Positions 43,331 to 52,031 of a stretch of 64,000 nt of DNA are shown piece after piece. The stretch's first letter is position 1, and each line of letters begins with the position of its first letter. The notes beneath the pieces were generated by a model that saw only the letters and a program-made list of their open reading frames with translations, was not told the origin of the DNA and did not search any database. The position numbers and the translations under genes are program-made. The stretch comes from Bin87 sp963692995 (GTDB taxonomy: Bacteria > Chloroflexota > Dehalococcoidia > Lucifugimonadales > UBA3495). Where the stretch lies: the NCBI GenBank assembly GCA_963692995.1, contig OY843611.1, positions 124,001-188,000 of the forward strand. Reading direction: 5' to 3'.

Positions 43331-46300
43331 GTGGCTCACTCCCTTTTTCTATATGTCAAAAGGGGTTCCCCCGCACACGCGGGGATAGACCATGTACGCC
43401 TCATCCTCGTCTGGTGATGTCCATGGTTCCCCCGCACACGCGGGGATAGACCCCGGCGCGCGATTGGCGTATCCCGACGCCGGCAGGTTCCCCCGCACAC
43501 GCGGGGATAGACCCCAGTGGCATACTGCGGGACATCGCCGGGTCAAGGTTCCCCCGCACACGCGGGGATAGACCGCGAAAACTGTGGCGGCAAGTCGGGG
43601 CGGCGGCGGTTCCCCCGCACACGCGGGGATAGACCTTTTATTTATTTATAGTACTCATTGGCGGAAATGGTTCCCCCGCACACGCGGGGATAGACCTGAT
43701 GCAAACATCCCGCGCCCGGACTTCACGATGGTTCCCCCGCACACGCGGGGATAGACCCTTTACGAATGGTCTATCGTGGCCCTGCCGCGCGGTTCCCCCG
43801 CACACGCGGGGATAGACCCGCTTGTCTATTCCAGATACTGTCAATGATGCTGGTTCCCCCGCACACGCGGGGATAGACCTCTATCCGGCTCCGCCATTAC
43901 CGGATACTGCGGGGTTCCCCCGCACACGCGGGGATAGACCTTGCCGTCAGCGTCAAGCCGAATGTCCACTGCAGGTTCCCCCGCACACGCGGGGATAGAC
44001 CCGTCGTCCACGTAATACTGTGTCCCCGTAGCCCGGTTCCCCCGCACACGCGGGGATAGACCGATGCGGTTGGTAGCAGAAAGCAGCGTTGAGCGGGTTC
44101 CCCCGCACACGCGGGGATAGACCCTACATACACTGCTGGCGGGGAAACTCGTTACAGGTTCCCCCGCACACGCGGGGATAGACCCCATTGTGCTAATCCG
44201 TGTAGTTTCGTCCGGCGGGTTCCCCCGCACACGCGGGGATAGACCCTGACCATCCCGGCGTCTGGCACAGCCCCACGTGGTTCCCCCGCACACGCGGGGA
44301 TAGACCCTTGACCATTGGGCCGGGGCTTGCGATTGATAGGGTTCCCCCGCACACGCGGGGATAGACCTCCGTTGGTTGATACTGGCACGATGCGGTCGGC
44401 GGTTCCCCCGCACACGCGGGGATAGACCCCCAATGTGTCTTACGGCTGGCGATACCACTTGGGTTCCCCCGCACACGCGGGGATAGACCCAAAACTGCTA
44501 AAAAACTGCCGCTAAAATCGCTGGTTCCCCCGCACACGCGGGGATAGACCGTCGTGGGCGGTACAGATTGACGATATATCGGCGGTTCCCCCGCACACGC
44601 GGGGATAGACCTGTCTGGGAACATCGTTGCCGTTCACTAACGACGGTTCCCCCGCACACGCGGGGATAGACCGGACGCTGCCACCCCTTGCTAGGAATAG
44701 AATAAGGTTCCCCCGCACACGCGGGGATAGACCCGCTGCGCCCCGACCCGCAGCCTATCCCGCGCTGGTTCCCCCGCACACGCGGGGATAGACCGTCGAG
44801 AGAATGCGTGCAGAGAGGTGGCCGATGGGTTCCCCCGCACACGCGGGGATAGACCGTTGAGTTTGTAGCGTCTAGCACCCAAACGTGGGGTTCCCCCGCA
44901 CACGCGGGGATAGACCCGTTCCATCGGCTGCTTCACCAATTGCAGCAGGGGTTCCCCCGCACACGCGGGGATAGACCGGTTCACGGCTATGTGGGCCTAC
45001 GCCGCCGCACGGTTCCCCCGCACACGCGGGGATAGACCCTCGTGCCGTTCCATTGCGGCGGCTAGGCTGTAGGTTCCCCCGCACACGCGGGGATAGACCT
45101 GCGCCCATTCGGGTCGTGGACTATCGCGCCCGGGTTCCCCCGCACACGCGGGGATAGACCCCGGGCCGCCATTCCCTAATACCATCCCACGCTGGTTCCC
45201 CCGCACACGCGGGGATAGACCTAGACGCGGTATCCCGCAAAAGGCTGTTTTCTCGGTTCCCCCGCACACGCGGGGATAGACCCCTCGGCAAGGGCGACTG
45301 GCGCGGAGCCGGGGCGGTTCCCCCGCACACGCGGGGATAGACCTTGCCGGCCGCTTGGCTATTGGCAAAGAGACATGGTTCCCCCGCACACGCGGGGATA
45401 GACCTGGACATCGGCATCTCAAAGACCAATGGACTTTGGTTCCCCCGCACACGCGGGGATAGACCTTTCAAAAATCTGCGCCCCGACTTCCGCCGCCGGG
45501 GTCCCCCGCACACGCGGGGATAGACCCGGGGCCGCTGCGCCGAAGGACGGGATGTACGCGGTTCCCCCGCACACGCGGGGATAGACCGCCGGGATTGCGA
45601 CGGTACTGACTGCTGGCCTCGGTTCCCCCGCACACGCGGGGATAGACCACTCCCTGCCGCACCATCCCGTGCTATCCCTGCGGTTCCCCCGCACACGCGG
45701 GGATAGACCTCTACAACCTGTCGCCGGCGTCCCGGCAGCGCAGGTTCCCCCGCACACGCGGGGATAGACCCGACTGCGCCGTATCCGCCAGCAGGAACGT
45801 GCCGGTTCCCCCGCACACGCGGGGATAGACCTTTTTACCCCGGCGTTGGCGTTGGCGACACATCGGTTCCCCCGCACACGCGGGGATAGACCCGTCGACG
45901 GTAGCCGCAAACTCCGGGAACTGTGGGTTCCCCCGCACACGCGGGGATAGACCCGCCACCGTGCTGGGGCTAACAACCGCATTCACGGTTCCCCCGCACA
46001 CGCGGGGATAGACCCCTCGTCGATGTAAGCCTGCATCGCCTCGAGATGGTTCCCCCGCACACGCGGGGATAGACCGTACCTGCGCGGTTGCATGCGGGCA
46101 TTTTCACAGGTTCCCCCGCACACGCGGGGATAGACCTGCGTAGATTGTCACGGGAGGGGGTTGATATGACGGTTCCCCCGCACACGCGGGGATAGACCTA
46201 ATATCGGGGCCCGGCCTTTACCCACCAATCCGGTTCCCCCGCACACGCGGGGATAGACCGGCTTATTACCACAGGGCCAGTAAGGGGAATTGGGTTCCCC

Positions 46301-46475
46301 CGCACACGCGGGGATAGACCCACCTGACCGACAGTCGCCACTGTAGGGATAAGGGTTCCCCCGCACACGCGGGGATAGACCCCGTTACTACATGGGAGCC
46401 TCGGCTCCCCAGCTGGTTCCCCCGCACACGCGGGGATAGACCGCAGGCGGTGCGTTCCATCGGCCCAGCACGTGC

Positions 46476-46565
46476 GGTTCCCCCGCACCCGCGAGGATAG
46501 ACCCCCACCGCGTCTACGTGATAGATTTTGGGCCGTGGGTTCCCCCGTACCCGCGGGGATAGACC
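46476..46565 (+). repeat. Degenerate terminal repeats of the array
   Basis: The last two repeats (46476-46503 and 46538-46565) carry ACAC to ACCC changes in the loop. The first has a stem change (GCGAGG) and the last a GCAC to GTAC change. The spacer between them is 34 bp. Decay at this end marks it as the oldest, leader-distal side. Confidence 0.92.
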
Positions 46566-46566
46566 G

Positions 46567-46617
46567 TTCCAGTTCTCCACACTGGTTAGGTGGGCTCGAT
46601 TCCCATCATTCGCTCCA
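46567..46617 (+). pseudogene. 3' half of a tRNA-Gly (TCC), 5' half missing
   Basis: From 46569 the anticodon arm reads CCAGT, loop TCTCCAC, ACTGG (anticodon TCC, purine 37). A four-base variable loop TTAG follows, then a T arm GTGGG, loop CTCGATT, CCCAT. The acceptor strand CATTCGC, discriminator T and encoded CCA complete it. The matching 5' acceptor strand GCGAATG and the D arm are absent: the last CRISPR repeat ends two bases before. C instead of T at position 33 and C at the first T-loop position suggest it no longer functions. It may be the footprint of an insertion at a tRNA gene or a fragment brought by a mobile element. Confidence 0.6.
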
Positions 46618-46735
46618 TTATCTAAAATATAAGGAGGTAAAAATTAGAGGAATTTGGTACTGGATCTGCCGAGAACGTTGGCAGAGACGCCGGAAAAGCC
46701 GGCGATGAAAAAGGCAATAGGAGAGTAAGAACCAG

Positions 46736-48649
46736 ATGAGAATAACAACGCTAATGATCGGGGTGATCGGGGTGATGGGCGTGGTTGCGCTGGTTGGCGG
46801 TCTGCTCAGCCAAGGTTTAGTCCCGTCCACTCCGGTTCACGCAACAGATGAATTGGAAAAGGCTGAAGAGTGCATCGCCGGGGATGAACAACATACGGAT
46901 GTACCCGAGCGCCTCGCTTGGGGGCGGCCTGTACCGTGTGAGGAAGGAGGGTATGCGTGGCGAGACCATCCCTCTAGTCATGATCCAGAGCAGGATGATC
47001 TACGTCCACCCAATGCGGAAAGCGACAGCACGGCTGCGCCTCCGGCGACGGGAGTAAATGACGAGGAGCAACCCTCGGCAACCCACCCGCTGTCGAGCCA
47101 TGCCGAACCGGAGATAGATCCGAACACGGACACGGACGCGAACACAGACGCGAACACGGACACGGACACGGACACGGACGCGAACACAGACGCGAACGCG
47201 AACACGGACACGGCCCCGGAACTAGCAGTCATGAAGCTGTTACAAGAGAAGGAGGTGACTGAGCCTGACATTTTGTGTGTCACAAAAGAGGTAATTATTA
47301 AAGAAACCGGGATCGAGGAGAGCGCTGTTGACCAAGCAATAAAAGCAATCCTTGACGACCCGAATTTCGAAGAGGGGTTTTACTCGGAGTGTCGAAGCCA
47401 TACAGGGGATGGCTGGAAGTGGGCCCACACAAATCCGAAAACCACCATCACGCCTACGCCTCCAGCGACGGGAGTAGGAGTAAATGACGAGGAGCAACCC
47501 TCGGAAACCCAACGGCTGCGGAGGCATACCGAACCGGAGATAGATCCGCACACGGACGCGAACACGGACGCGAACGCGAACACGGACGCGAACACGGACG
47601 CGAACGCGAACGCGAACACGGACACGAACACGGACGCGAACACGGACGCGGACGCGAATGCGAACGCGAATGCGGACACGGACACGGACACGGACACGGA
47701 CACAGCAATCAGGAAGCTGCTAAAAAAGGATGAGGCCGCTCGCGGTTACGATTCGTGTGTCACAAAAGAGGAAATTCTTAAGGAAACCGGGATCGAGGAG
47801 AGCGCTTTTGACCAAGCAATAAAAGTAATCATTGGCGGCATGCCTACCGAAGAGGGGCTTTACGCGGCGTGTCGAGGCAATGCAGGGGATGGCTACCTGT
47901 GGGCCTCCGTAAAAAGGAAAACCACCATCACGCCTACGCCTCCAGCGACGGAGGACAATGGCAAACCTTCAGAAGAAAATGGAGAGAAGAAAACCGACAC
48001 TGACACCGCCCCCAAGGTAGAGGTATCACCGGAAGTAAGGGAGCAATTGAAGGAATTGACCGATGCTTCACCAGGAAAGTGCCTCTTGGAGCTGCATGTA
48101 AATCACGCAATCATCGACGCTAGTCGTGCCGCGCATGGCAATAGCCCGGGGGAAAGCGCGACGGAACGGATCAGAGTCGAATTCCGCGCCGAAATGAAGA
48201 GGCAAGGAGTGACACAGTGCTCAGCCCCCACGTTGGAAACCCAACCGCCGCCGAGCAATACTGAAACGGAGATAGATCCGAACACGAACACGGACGGGGA
48301 CACGGACGGGAACGCGGACGGGGACACGGACGGGAACGCGGACGGGGACACGGACGGGGACACGGACGCGAACCCGGACGGGGACACGAACGCGAACCCG
48401 GACCCGGACCCGGAACTAACAGTCATGGAGCTGTTGGATAATGAGCAGACCGCTGACCCTGACCATCCGTGTGTCACCAAAGAGAAAATTATTGAGGAAA
48501 CCGGGATCGATGGGAGCGCTGTTGACCAAGCAATAAAAGCAATCCTTGAAGGCCCGCGTTTGGTGGAGGGGTTTTACGCGCGGTGTGCCGGCGGGGCTGG
48601 CTACAGGTGGGTCGACAGTCCCCAAGATACCTCCGACTTAGACGCCTGA
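46736..48649 (+). CDS. Secreted repeat-rich protein with three copies of a small helical domain
   Basis: 637 residues, function not recognised. An N-terminal hydrophobic segment ending near PVHA looks like a cleavable signal peptide. Three related domains of about 70 residues lie near 161-232, 324-392 and 562-634. Each has the pattern CVTKEEILKETGIEESAVDQ, then AIKAIL, a second Cys and a final aromatic-Trp, reminiscent of a winged-helix fold held by a possible disulfide. They are separated by low-complexity Asp/Asn/Thr/Ala tracts (about 128-160, 271-322 and 515-560). A different Cys-containing helical segment spans 427-497. The Asp-rich tracts could bind calcium, as in adhesins or dockerin-like linkers, but no canonical loop is clear. 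Base composition is lower in GC than in the neighbours. A 12-base gap separates GGAG from the ATG. Confidence 0.65.
   Translation: MRITTLMIGVIGVMGVVALVGGLLSQGLVPSTPVHATDELEKAEECIAGDEQHTDVPERLAWGRPVPCEEGGYAWRDHPSSHDPEQDDLRPPNAESDSTAAPPATGVNDEEQPSATHPLSSHAEPEIDPNTDTDANTDANTDTDTDTDANTDANANTDTAPELAVMKLLQEKEVTEPDILCVTKEVIIKETGIEESAVDQAIKAILDDPNFEEGFYSECRSHTGDGWKWAHTNPKTTITPTPPATGVGVNDEEQPSETQRLRRHTEPEIDPHTDANTDANANTDANTDANANANTDTNTDANTDADANANANADTDTDTDTDTAIRKLLKKDEAARGYDSCVTKEEILKETGIEESAFDQAIKVIIGGMPTEEGLYAACRGNAGDGYLWASVKRKTTITPTPPATEDNGKPSEENGEKKTDTDTAPKVEVSPEVREQLKELTDASPGKCLLELHVNHAIIDASRAAHGNSPGESATERIRVEFRAEMKRQGVTQCSAPTLETQPPPSNTETEIDPNTNTDGDTDGNADGDTDGNADGDTDGDTDANPDGDTNANPDPDPELTVMELLDNEQTADPDHPCVTKEKIIEETGIDGSAVDQAIKAILEGPRLVEGFYARCAGGAGYRWVDSPQDTSDLDA
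47119..47211. repeat. Hexanucleotide-like low-complexity tract 1
   Basis: Interleaved ACGGAC, ACGCGA and ACACGG units encode the first Asp/Asn/Thr/Ala linker of the secreted protein. Units are multiples of six bases, so length changes keep the frame. Confidence 0.85.
47546..47706. repeat. Hexanucleotide-like low-complexity tract 2
   Basis: The longest of the three tracts, about 160 bp of alternating GACGCG, AACACG and AACGCG units, encoding the second linker. Confidence 0.85.
48281..48415. repeat. Hexanucleotide-like low-complexity tract 3
   Basis: GGGGACACGGAC-type 12-bp and 18-bp units encode a Gly-containing version of the linker (DGDTDGNA), distinct from tracts 1 and 2. Confidence 0.85.
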
Positions 48650-48691
48650 GACTCCTGATCCAGGGACGAATGACGATGGCAAACCCGCAGA

Positions 48692-48717
48692 GCCGAAATG
48701 AAGAGGCAAGGAGTGAC
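48692..48717 (+). repeat. Fragment duplicated from the secreted-protein gene
   Basis: Twenty-six bases beginning GCCGAAATGAAGAGG repeat 48188-48213 exactly, downstream of the stop codon. The bases before them also echo the coding sequence (GATGGCAAACC). This suggests that the gene was once longer and lost its end. Confidence 0.75.
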
Positions 48718-48784
48718 CAAATGCGGGTAGCTGCGGATTAACCCGCCACGCTAAAAGCGTGTTGTCCTAAGGAGAGGAACTGCC

Positions 48785-48827
48785 AAAGGTGGGCCGGGGA
48801 TCTTGAAGACCCCCGGCCCACCTTTTT
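48785..48827. terminator. Strong bidirectional rho-independent terminator
   Basis: A 15-bp perfect stem (AAAGGTGGGCCGGGG with its complement) around an 11-base loop, followed by TTTTTT, between two convergent genes. A-rich bases on the other side let it serve the minus strand too. Confidence 0.9.
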
Positions 48828-48875
48828 TGTTGTTCGCTCCGGGCCGCCACCAGCCGTCCTGACGGCCGGCGGTTC

Positions 48876-50435
48876 CTACCGGCTCCGCACCACTTGCCCC
48901 GGCAGCGCTCCGGTGTGCCGGCCCTGGTCAATCACCAGCGTCCCGTTGACGGCCACGTAGTCGATGCCCACCGGGTATTGCAGCGGGTCGTCAAAGGTCG
49001 CCGGCGTGTCCACGACCACCGGGTCAAACAATACCAAATCCGCCTTTGCGCCGTCGCGGATTACGCCGCGGTCGGTGAGGGCGAACCGTCGCGCCACCGC
49101 GCCGGTCATCTTTCGGATGGCTTCCTCCAGCGAGAACAGCCCCTCGTTGCGGACGAACTGCGCCAGCACGTAGGGATACGTGCCATAGGTGCGCGGGTTG
49201 GGCCGGCCGCCGGTGAGGATGGCGTCGGTGCCGATCATCTGGGCCGGATGGGACGCGATTTCGCGGATATTCTCCAAGTTGCCGGTGCGGGCGACGAAGG
49301 CCACTTGCAATCTCTCTTCCAGCAGCAGGTCGCACACCGCGTCCACCATGCGCCCGCCCCGGCGCTGGGCCAGCTCTTCCAGCGAGCGGCCTTCCCATTC
49401 CTTGTTCTGATCCGAGGCGATGTTGGCGAAGATGTAGTTGTCCAGGGTCTGACCGCCCCATTGCGGCGCCACGGCCGGCGCCATCAGGTTACGCACTGCG
49501 GGGTTGGCGATGCGGGTCAGCAGGGCTTGCGGGCCGCCGGCATGAACCCAGTAGGGCAGCAGCGAATGGAGGATGGTGCTGGCCGCCGGATACGGGTACT
49601 GGTCGTAGGTAACGTCCTGGCCCCGGTTGCGGGCCTCGTCCACCAGGGCCGTCATCGGCGCGCCCAGGCCGGCCACCGGGCTGTGATAGTGGGAAATATG
49701 CACCGGCGCGCCCGAACGCCGGCCAACCTCCAGCGCCTCGCGGAAGGGGTCCAGCAGCCGATCTCCCAAAGTGTAGCGCGCGTGGGTGCAGTAGAAACCG
49801 CCCTCCGCGGCGGCGACGGCGGCGATGGCAGCCAGCTCGTCGGTATTGCTGTATGCCCCAGGAGCATAGGTCAAGCCGGTGGTAAAGCCGAAAGCGCCGT
49901 CGCGCATCCCCTGGCGCGTCAGCTCCCGCATGGTGTCCAACTCCGCGTCGGTGGGCAGGCGTGACGACCAGCCCATGGCGGCCACCCGTATGGCGGCGTG
50001 GGGCACGAAGTGCAGCACGTTGCAGGCCGAGCTGCCGTCGAACAGAGCCAGAAAGTCGGCCACGCTGCTCCAGCGCGCATCCGGCGCCGCGCCGTTCACC
50101 GCCGCCAGGTAAACGAGCAGCTGCTCCAGGCCCCGGGGCGTGGTGGGCGCATAGGACAGGCCGTCCATACCCAGCGCCTCGGTGGTAACGCCCTGCCGTA
50201 TCTTGGCCTCGTGGGCCGGGTCGGTAAGCAGCTTCAGGTCGGAATGGGAGTGCATATCGAGGAAGCCCGGGCAAATGACATACCCGCCGGCGTCGATGAC
50301 GCGCCCGGCGTCCACCGCCGAAACGTCGCCGGTCATCACCTGAACCGTATCGCCGGTAACCGCCACGCTGCCGCGATAGCCGGCCGCCCCCGTGCCGTCA
50401 ATCACCGTGCCGTTGGCAAATAGCAAGTCAACCAT
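48876..50435 (-). CDS. N-acyl-D-amino-acid deacylase family amidohydrolase
   Basis: 519 residues, a metal-dependent amidohydrolase of the D-aminoacylase family, which removes acyl groups from N-acyl-D-amino acids. Visible motifs: GFLDMHSHSD near residue 60 (first metal His pair), the histidines in FYCTHARY and HISHYHSP in the middle, and IGTDAILTGGRPNPRTYGTYP near 410 (catalytic Asp). The tail is GVIRDGAKADLVLFDP. The GNCG cysteine ligand of the best-studied D-aminoacylases is replaced by GMDG, as in many family members of unknown substrate. The ATG at 50435 is preceded by GGGAG at seven bases; the TTG at 50441 is too close to that site. It is convergent with the secreted-protein gene. Confidence 0.85.
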   Translation of the reverse strand: MVDLLFANGTVIDGTGAAGYRGSVAVTGDTVQVMTGDVSAVDAGRVIDAGGYVICPGFLDMHSHSDLKLLTDPAHEAKIRQGVTTEALGMDGLSYAPTTPRGLEQLLVYLAAVNGAAPDARWSSVADFLALFDGSSACNVLHFVPHAAIRVAAMGWSSRLPTDAELDTMRELTRQGMRDGAFGFTTGLTYAPGAYSNTDELAAIAAVAAAEGGFYCTHARYTLGDRLLDPFREALEVGRRSGAPVHISHYHSPVAGLGAPMTALVDEARNRGQDVTYDQYPYPAASTILHSLLPYWVHAGGPQALLTRIANPAVRNLMAPAVAPQWGGQTLDNYIFANIASDQNKEWEGRSLEELAQRRGGRMVDAVCDLLLEERLQVAFVARTGNLENIREIASHPAQMIGTDAILTGGRPNPRTYGTYPYVLAQFVRNEGLFSLEEAIRKMTGAVARRFALTDRGVIRDGAKADLVLFDPVVVDTPATFDDPLQYPVGIDYVAVNGTLVIDQGRHTGALPGQVVRSR

Positions 50436-50469
50436 CGTCAAGCTCCCGTCCGTAAAACTCCCGTCGCTA

Positions 50470-50526
50470 CCGCGTCATCCCGCAGCAACCGCGTCATCCC
50501 GCAGCAATCTCGTCATCCCGCAACAA
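50470..50526. repeat. Three tandem 19-bp units in an intergenic gap
   Basis: CCGCGTCATCCCGCAGCAA occurs three times in a row with small changes and grades into an inverted repeat (TTCCGGCTTGCGCCGGAA). It belongs to the same TCATCCCG-type intergenic family seen at 50967-51172. Confidence 0.8.
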
Positions 50527-50613
50527 TCCGGTCATTCCGGCTTGCGCCGGAATCCATGTCCGCATCATACACCCCCGGTATGGCAATACCGCCCATCCCG
50601 CCCGAATATCGGC

Positions 50614-50619
50614 TATAAT
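50614..50619 (+). promoter_or_regulatory. Putative -10 element for the SufT-like gene
   Basis: A perfect TATAAT lies 35 bp before the ATG. No matching -35 is evident. Confidence 0.45.
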
Positions 50620-50653
50620 GGCTTGCACTTACCCACGGCAAAGGAGGCTCACC

Positions 50654-50962
50654 ATGCCGGCTACGGTGAATCCCGATGAAGTCTATGAGGCGCTCCGCAC
50701 GGTTTATGACCCGGAAATTCCGGTGAACGTGGTTGATCTGGGCCTGATTTACGACGTGCAGGTCAGCGACGTCAACGACGTGTTCGTACAGATGACGCTG
50801 ACGTTCCCCGGCTGCGGCATGGGGCCTCACATCGCCCAGCAGGCCGAATGGGCCGTTCAAGATGTGGAAGGCGTTGAGGAAGTCAACATCGAGCTAACTT
50901 TCGACCCGCCCTGGTCTCCCGACCTGATCAGCGAAGAGGCCCGCAATATGCTGGGCATCTAG
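50654..50962 (+). CDS. SufT/MIP18-type iron-sulfur assembly factor (DUF59)
   Basis: A 102-residue stand-alone DUF59 protein. Family members (PaaD, SufT, MIP18) help mature iron-sulfur proteins. The signature DPEIPVNVVDLGLIYDV is at residues 20-36 and the conserved Cys is in LTFPGCGMG near residue 57. AAGGAGG at 50641-50647 fixes the start at 50654 rather than at the upstream in-frame ATG. It precedes an Mrp-type ATPase by 231 bases. Many bacteria fuse this domain to the N-terminus of Mrp, so the two probably act together here as separate chains. Confidence 0.9.
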   Translation: MPATVNPDEVYEALRTVYDPEIPVNVVDLGLIYDVQVSDVNDVFVQMTLTFPGCGMGPHIAQQAEWAVQDVEGVEEVNIELTFDPPWSPDLISEEARNMLGI

Positions 50963-50966
50963 CCCA

Positions 50967-51172
50967 CACCGTCATCCCCGTCTCTACGCCATTCCCGTCT
51001 CTACACCGTCATCCCCGCTTTTACACCGTCATCCCCGCGAAAGCGGGGATCCAGTTGCGTGAACCGCATCCGTTCCCGCCGCTACCTTGTCATCCCCGCT
51101 TCTACACCGTCATCCCCGCGCAAGCGGGGATCCAGTCCCGTCGTGGTTTCCCGCTTCCGCGGGAATGACCAA
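50967..51172. repeat. Cluster of dispersed TCATCCCCGC palindromic elements
   Basis: At least five copies of ACACCGTCATCCCCG occur. Two carry the full palindrome CCCCGCGAAAGCGGGG or CCCCGCGCAAGCGGGG followed by ATCCAG. These are REP-like intergenic elements. They resemble the CRISPR hairpin only in the GC stem. Confidence 0.85.
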
Positions 51173-51193
51173 CTAATCCGGAGACACCGCACC

Positions 51194-52015
51194 ATGGCAA
51201 CCCCACAGCAACCCAACGCCCAGCAGAACGCCCGCCTGCAACAGATCCGACGCCAGTGGGAGCAGAAACGGCAGATTACCGACCGCTTGGCCGCGGTGCG
51301 CACCAAGATCGGCGTCTATAGCGGCAAGGGCGGCGTGGGCAAGACCACGGTGGCCTGCAACCTGGCGACGACGCTGGCCAGGCAGGGCGAGCGGGTGGGC
51401 CTGCTGGACGTTGATATCGACTGTCCCAACGTCACCCGCGTCATGGGCATGGTGGACGCGCCGGACTACCGCGACGGCCAAATCACTCCGGCCCAGGAAC
51501 ACGGCGTCAAAGTAGTGTCAATGGCCTTCTTTCAGGAGAACGAGGACGAGGCCATCATCTGGCGCGGCCCGATGATCCACAACGCCATCAACCAGTTCCT
51601 CCAGACCACCGACTGGGGGGAGCTGGACTATCTAATCGTTGACCTGCCGCCGGGGACTTCCGACTCGCCCCTCACCGTAATGCAGACGCTGCCCATGGAC
51701 GGGTTCGTCGTGGTCAGCACTCCGCAGGACTTGGCGATCATCGATGCTAAGCGCTGTATCAACATGATCCGCAAGCTGAACCTGAACGTAGTCGGCATCG
51801 TTGAAAATTACTCCGGCGATATCTTCGGACAAGGCGCGGGCCGCCAGCTGGCCACGGATATCGACGCCCCGTTCCTGGGCAGCATGTCCCTGCGCGGCTC
51901 TTACCGCGACACCAGCCAGCCCACGGTGCTGGTGGACGAAACGGTGGGCCAGGAATATATCGCCGTCGCCGACCGGCTGCGGAGCAGCCTGCAATCCTTC
52001 GGGCGAGCAGCCTGA
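51194..52015 (+). CDS. Mrp/ApbC-type P-loop ATPase, iron-sulfur carrier family
   Basis: A 273-residue ATPase of the Mrp/NBP35 family, which usually carries and transfers iron-sulfur clusters. The deviant Walker A YSGKGGVGKTT lies near residue 41, DVDIDCPNVTRVMG near 75, DYLIVDLPPGTSD near 150, and VSTPQDLAIIDAKR near 180. The C-terminal CxxC that binds the bridging cluster in classic Mrp is missing: the usual ENMS..xCPxC segment reads ENYSGDIFGQGAG. It therefore may not bind a cluster the usual way. The first 35 residues are a charged, Gln-rich helix in place of the DUF59 domain, which is encoded separately upstream. Confidence 0.85.
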   Translation: MATPQQPNAQQNARLQQIRRQWEQKRQITDRLAAVRTKIGVYSGKGGVGKTTVACNLATTLARQGERVGLLDVDIDCPNVTRVMGMVDAPDYRDGQITPAQEHGVKVVSMAFFQENEDEAIIWRGPMIHNAINQFLQTTDWGELDYLIVDLPPGTSDSPLTVMQTLPMDGFVVVSTPQDLAIIDAKRCINMIRKLNLNVVGIVENYSGDIFGQGAGRQLATDIDAPFLGSMSLRGSYRDTSQPTVLVDETVGQEYIAVADRLRSSLQSFGRAA

Positions 52016-52031
52016 TCGGCCGCTCCGGGCG

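Larger units (their letters stand above)
14565..46565 (+). CRISPR. Giant type I-E CRISPR array, about 525 repeats
   Basis: A 28-bp repeat starting GGTTCCCCCGCACAC, with stem CCCCGC/GCGGGG and ending GATAGACC, recurs every 61 bp for 32.0 kb with 33-bp spacers. From the first repeat start (14565) to the last (46538) is 31,973 bp, that is 524 units of 61 bp plus nine extra bases. This gives about 525 repeats and 524 spacers. The orientation (handle ATAGACC at the repeat 3' end, cas1-cas2 upstream, degenerate repeats at the far end) shows transcription on the plus strand. Nearly every repeat is identical. Exceptions are a C to A at 31495, a C to G at 36070, eight C to G in a row at 42876-43330, a T to G at 45501, and the two terminal repeats. 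Spacer position 1 is C, G or T with A rare. Several spacers recur or overlap. No gene is encoded here; open frames across it are artefacts of the 61-bp period. Confidence 0.99.

Noticed and set aside
14551..46600. Long minus-strand open frames across the array with recurring SIPACAGEP, GLSPRVRGN and VYPRVCGGT blocks
   Set aside because: These are the three reading frames of the complement of the CRISPR repeat, open because the 61-bp period avoids stops. There are no ribosome sites or real domains; similar entries in databases are misannotations.
46630..46708. Small ORF behind a perfect AAGGAGG at 46631-46637
   Set aside because: The only in-frame start at proper spacing would be ATT, and the 22-residue product has no recognisable feature. 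It may be a relic.
50967..51172. GC hairpins CCCCGCGAAAGCGGGG as a second small CRISPR array
   Set aside because: Spacing is irregular, flanks are conserved beyond the hairpin in a REP-like way, and the handle GATAGACC is absent.
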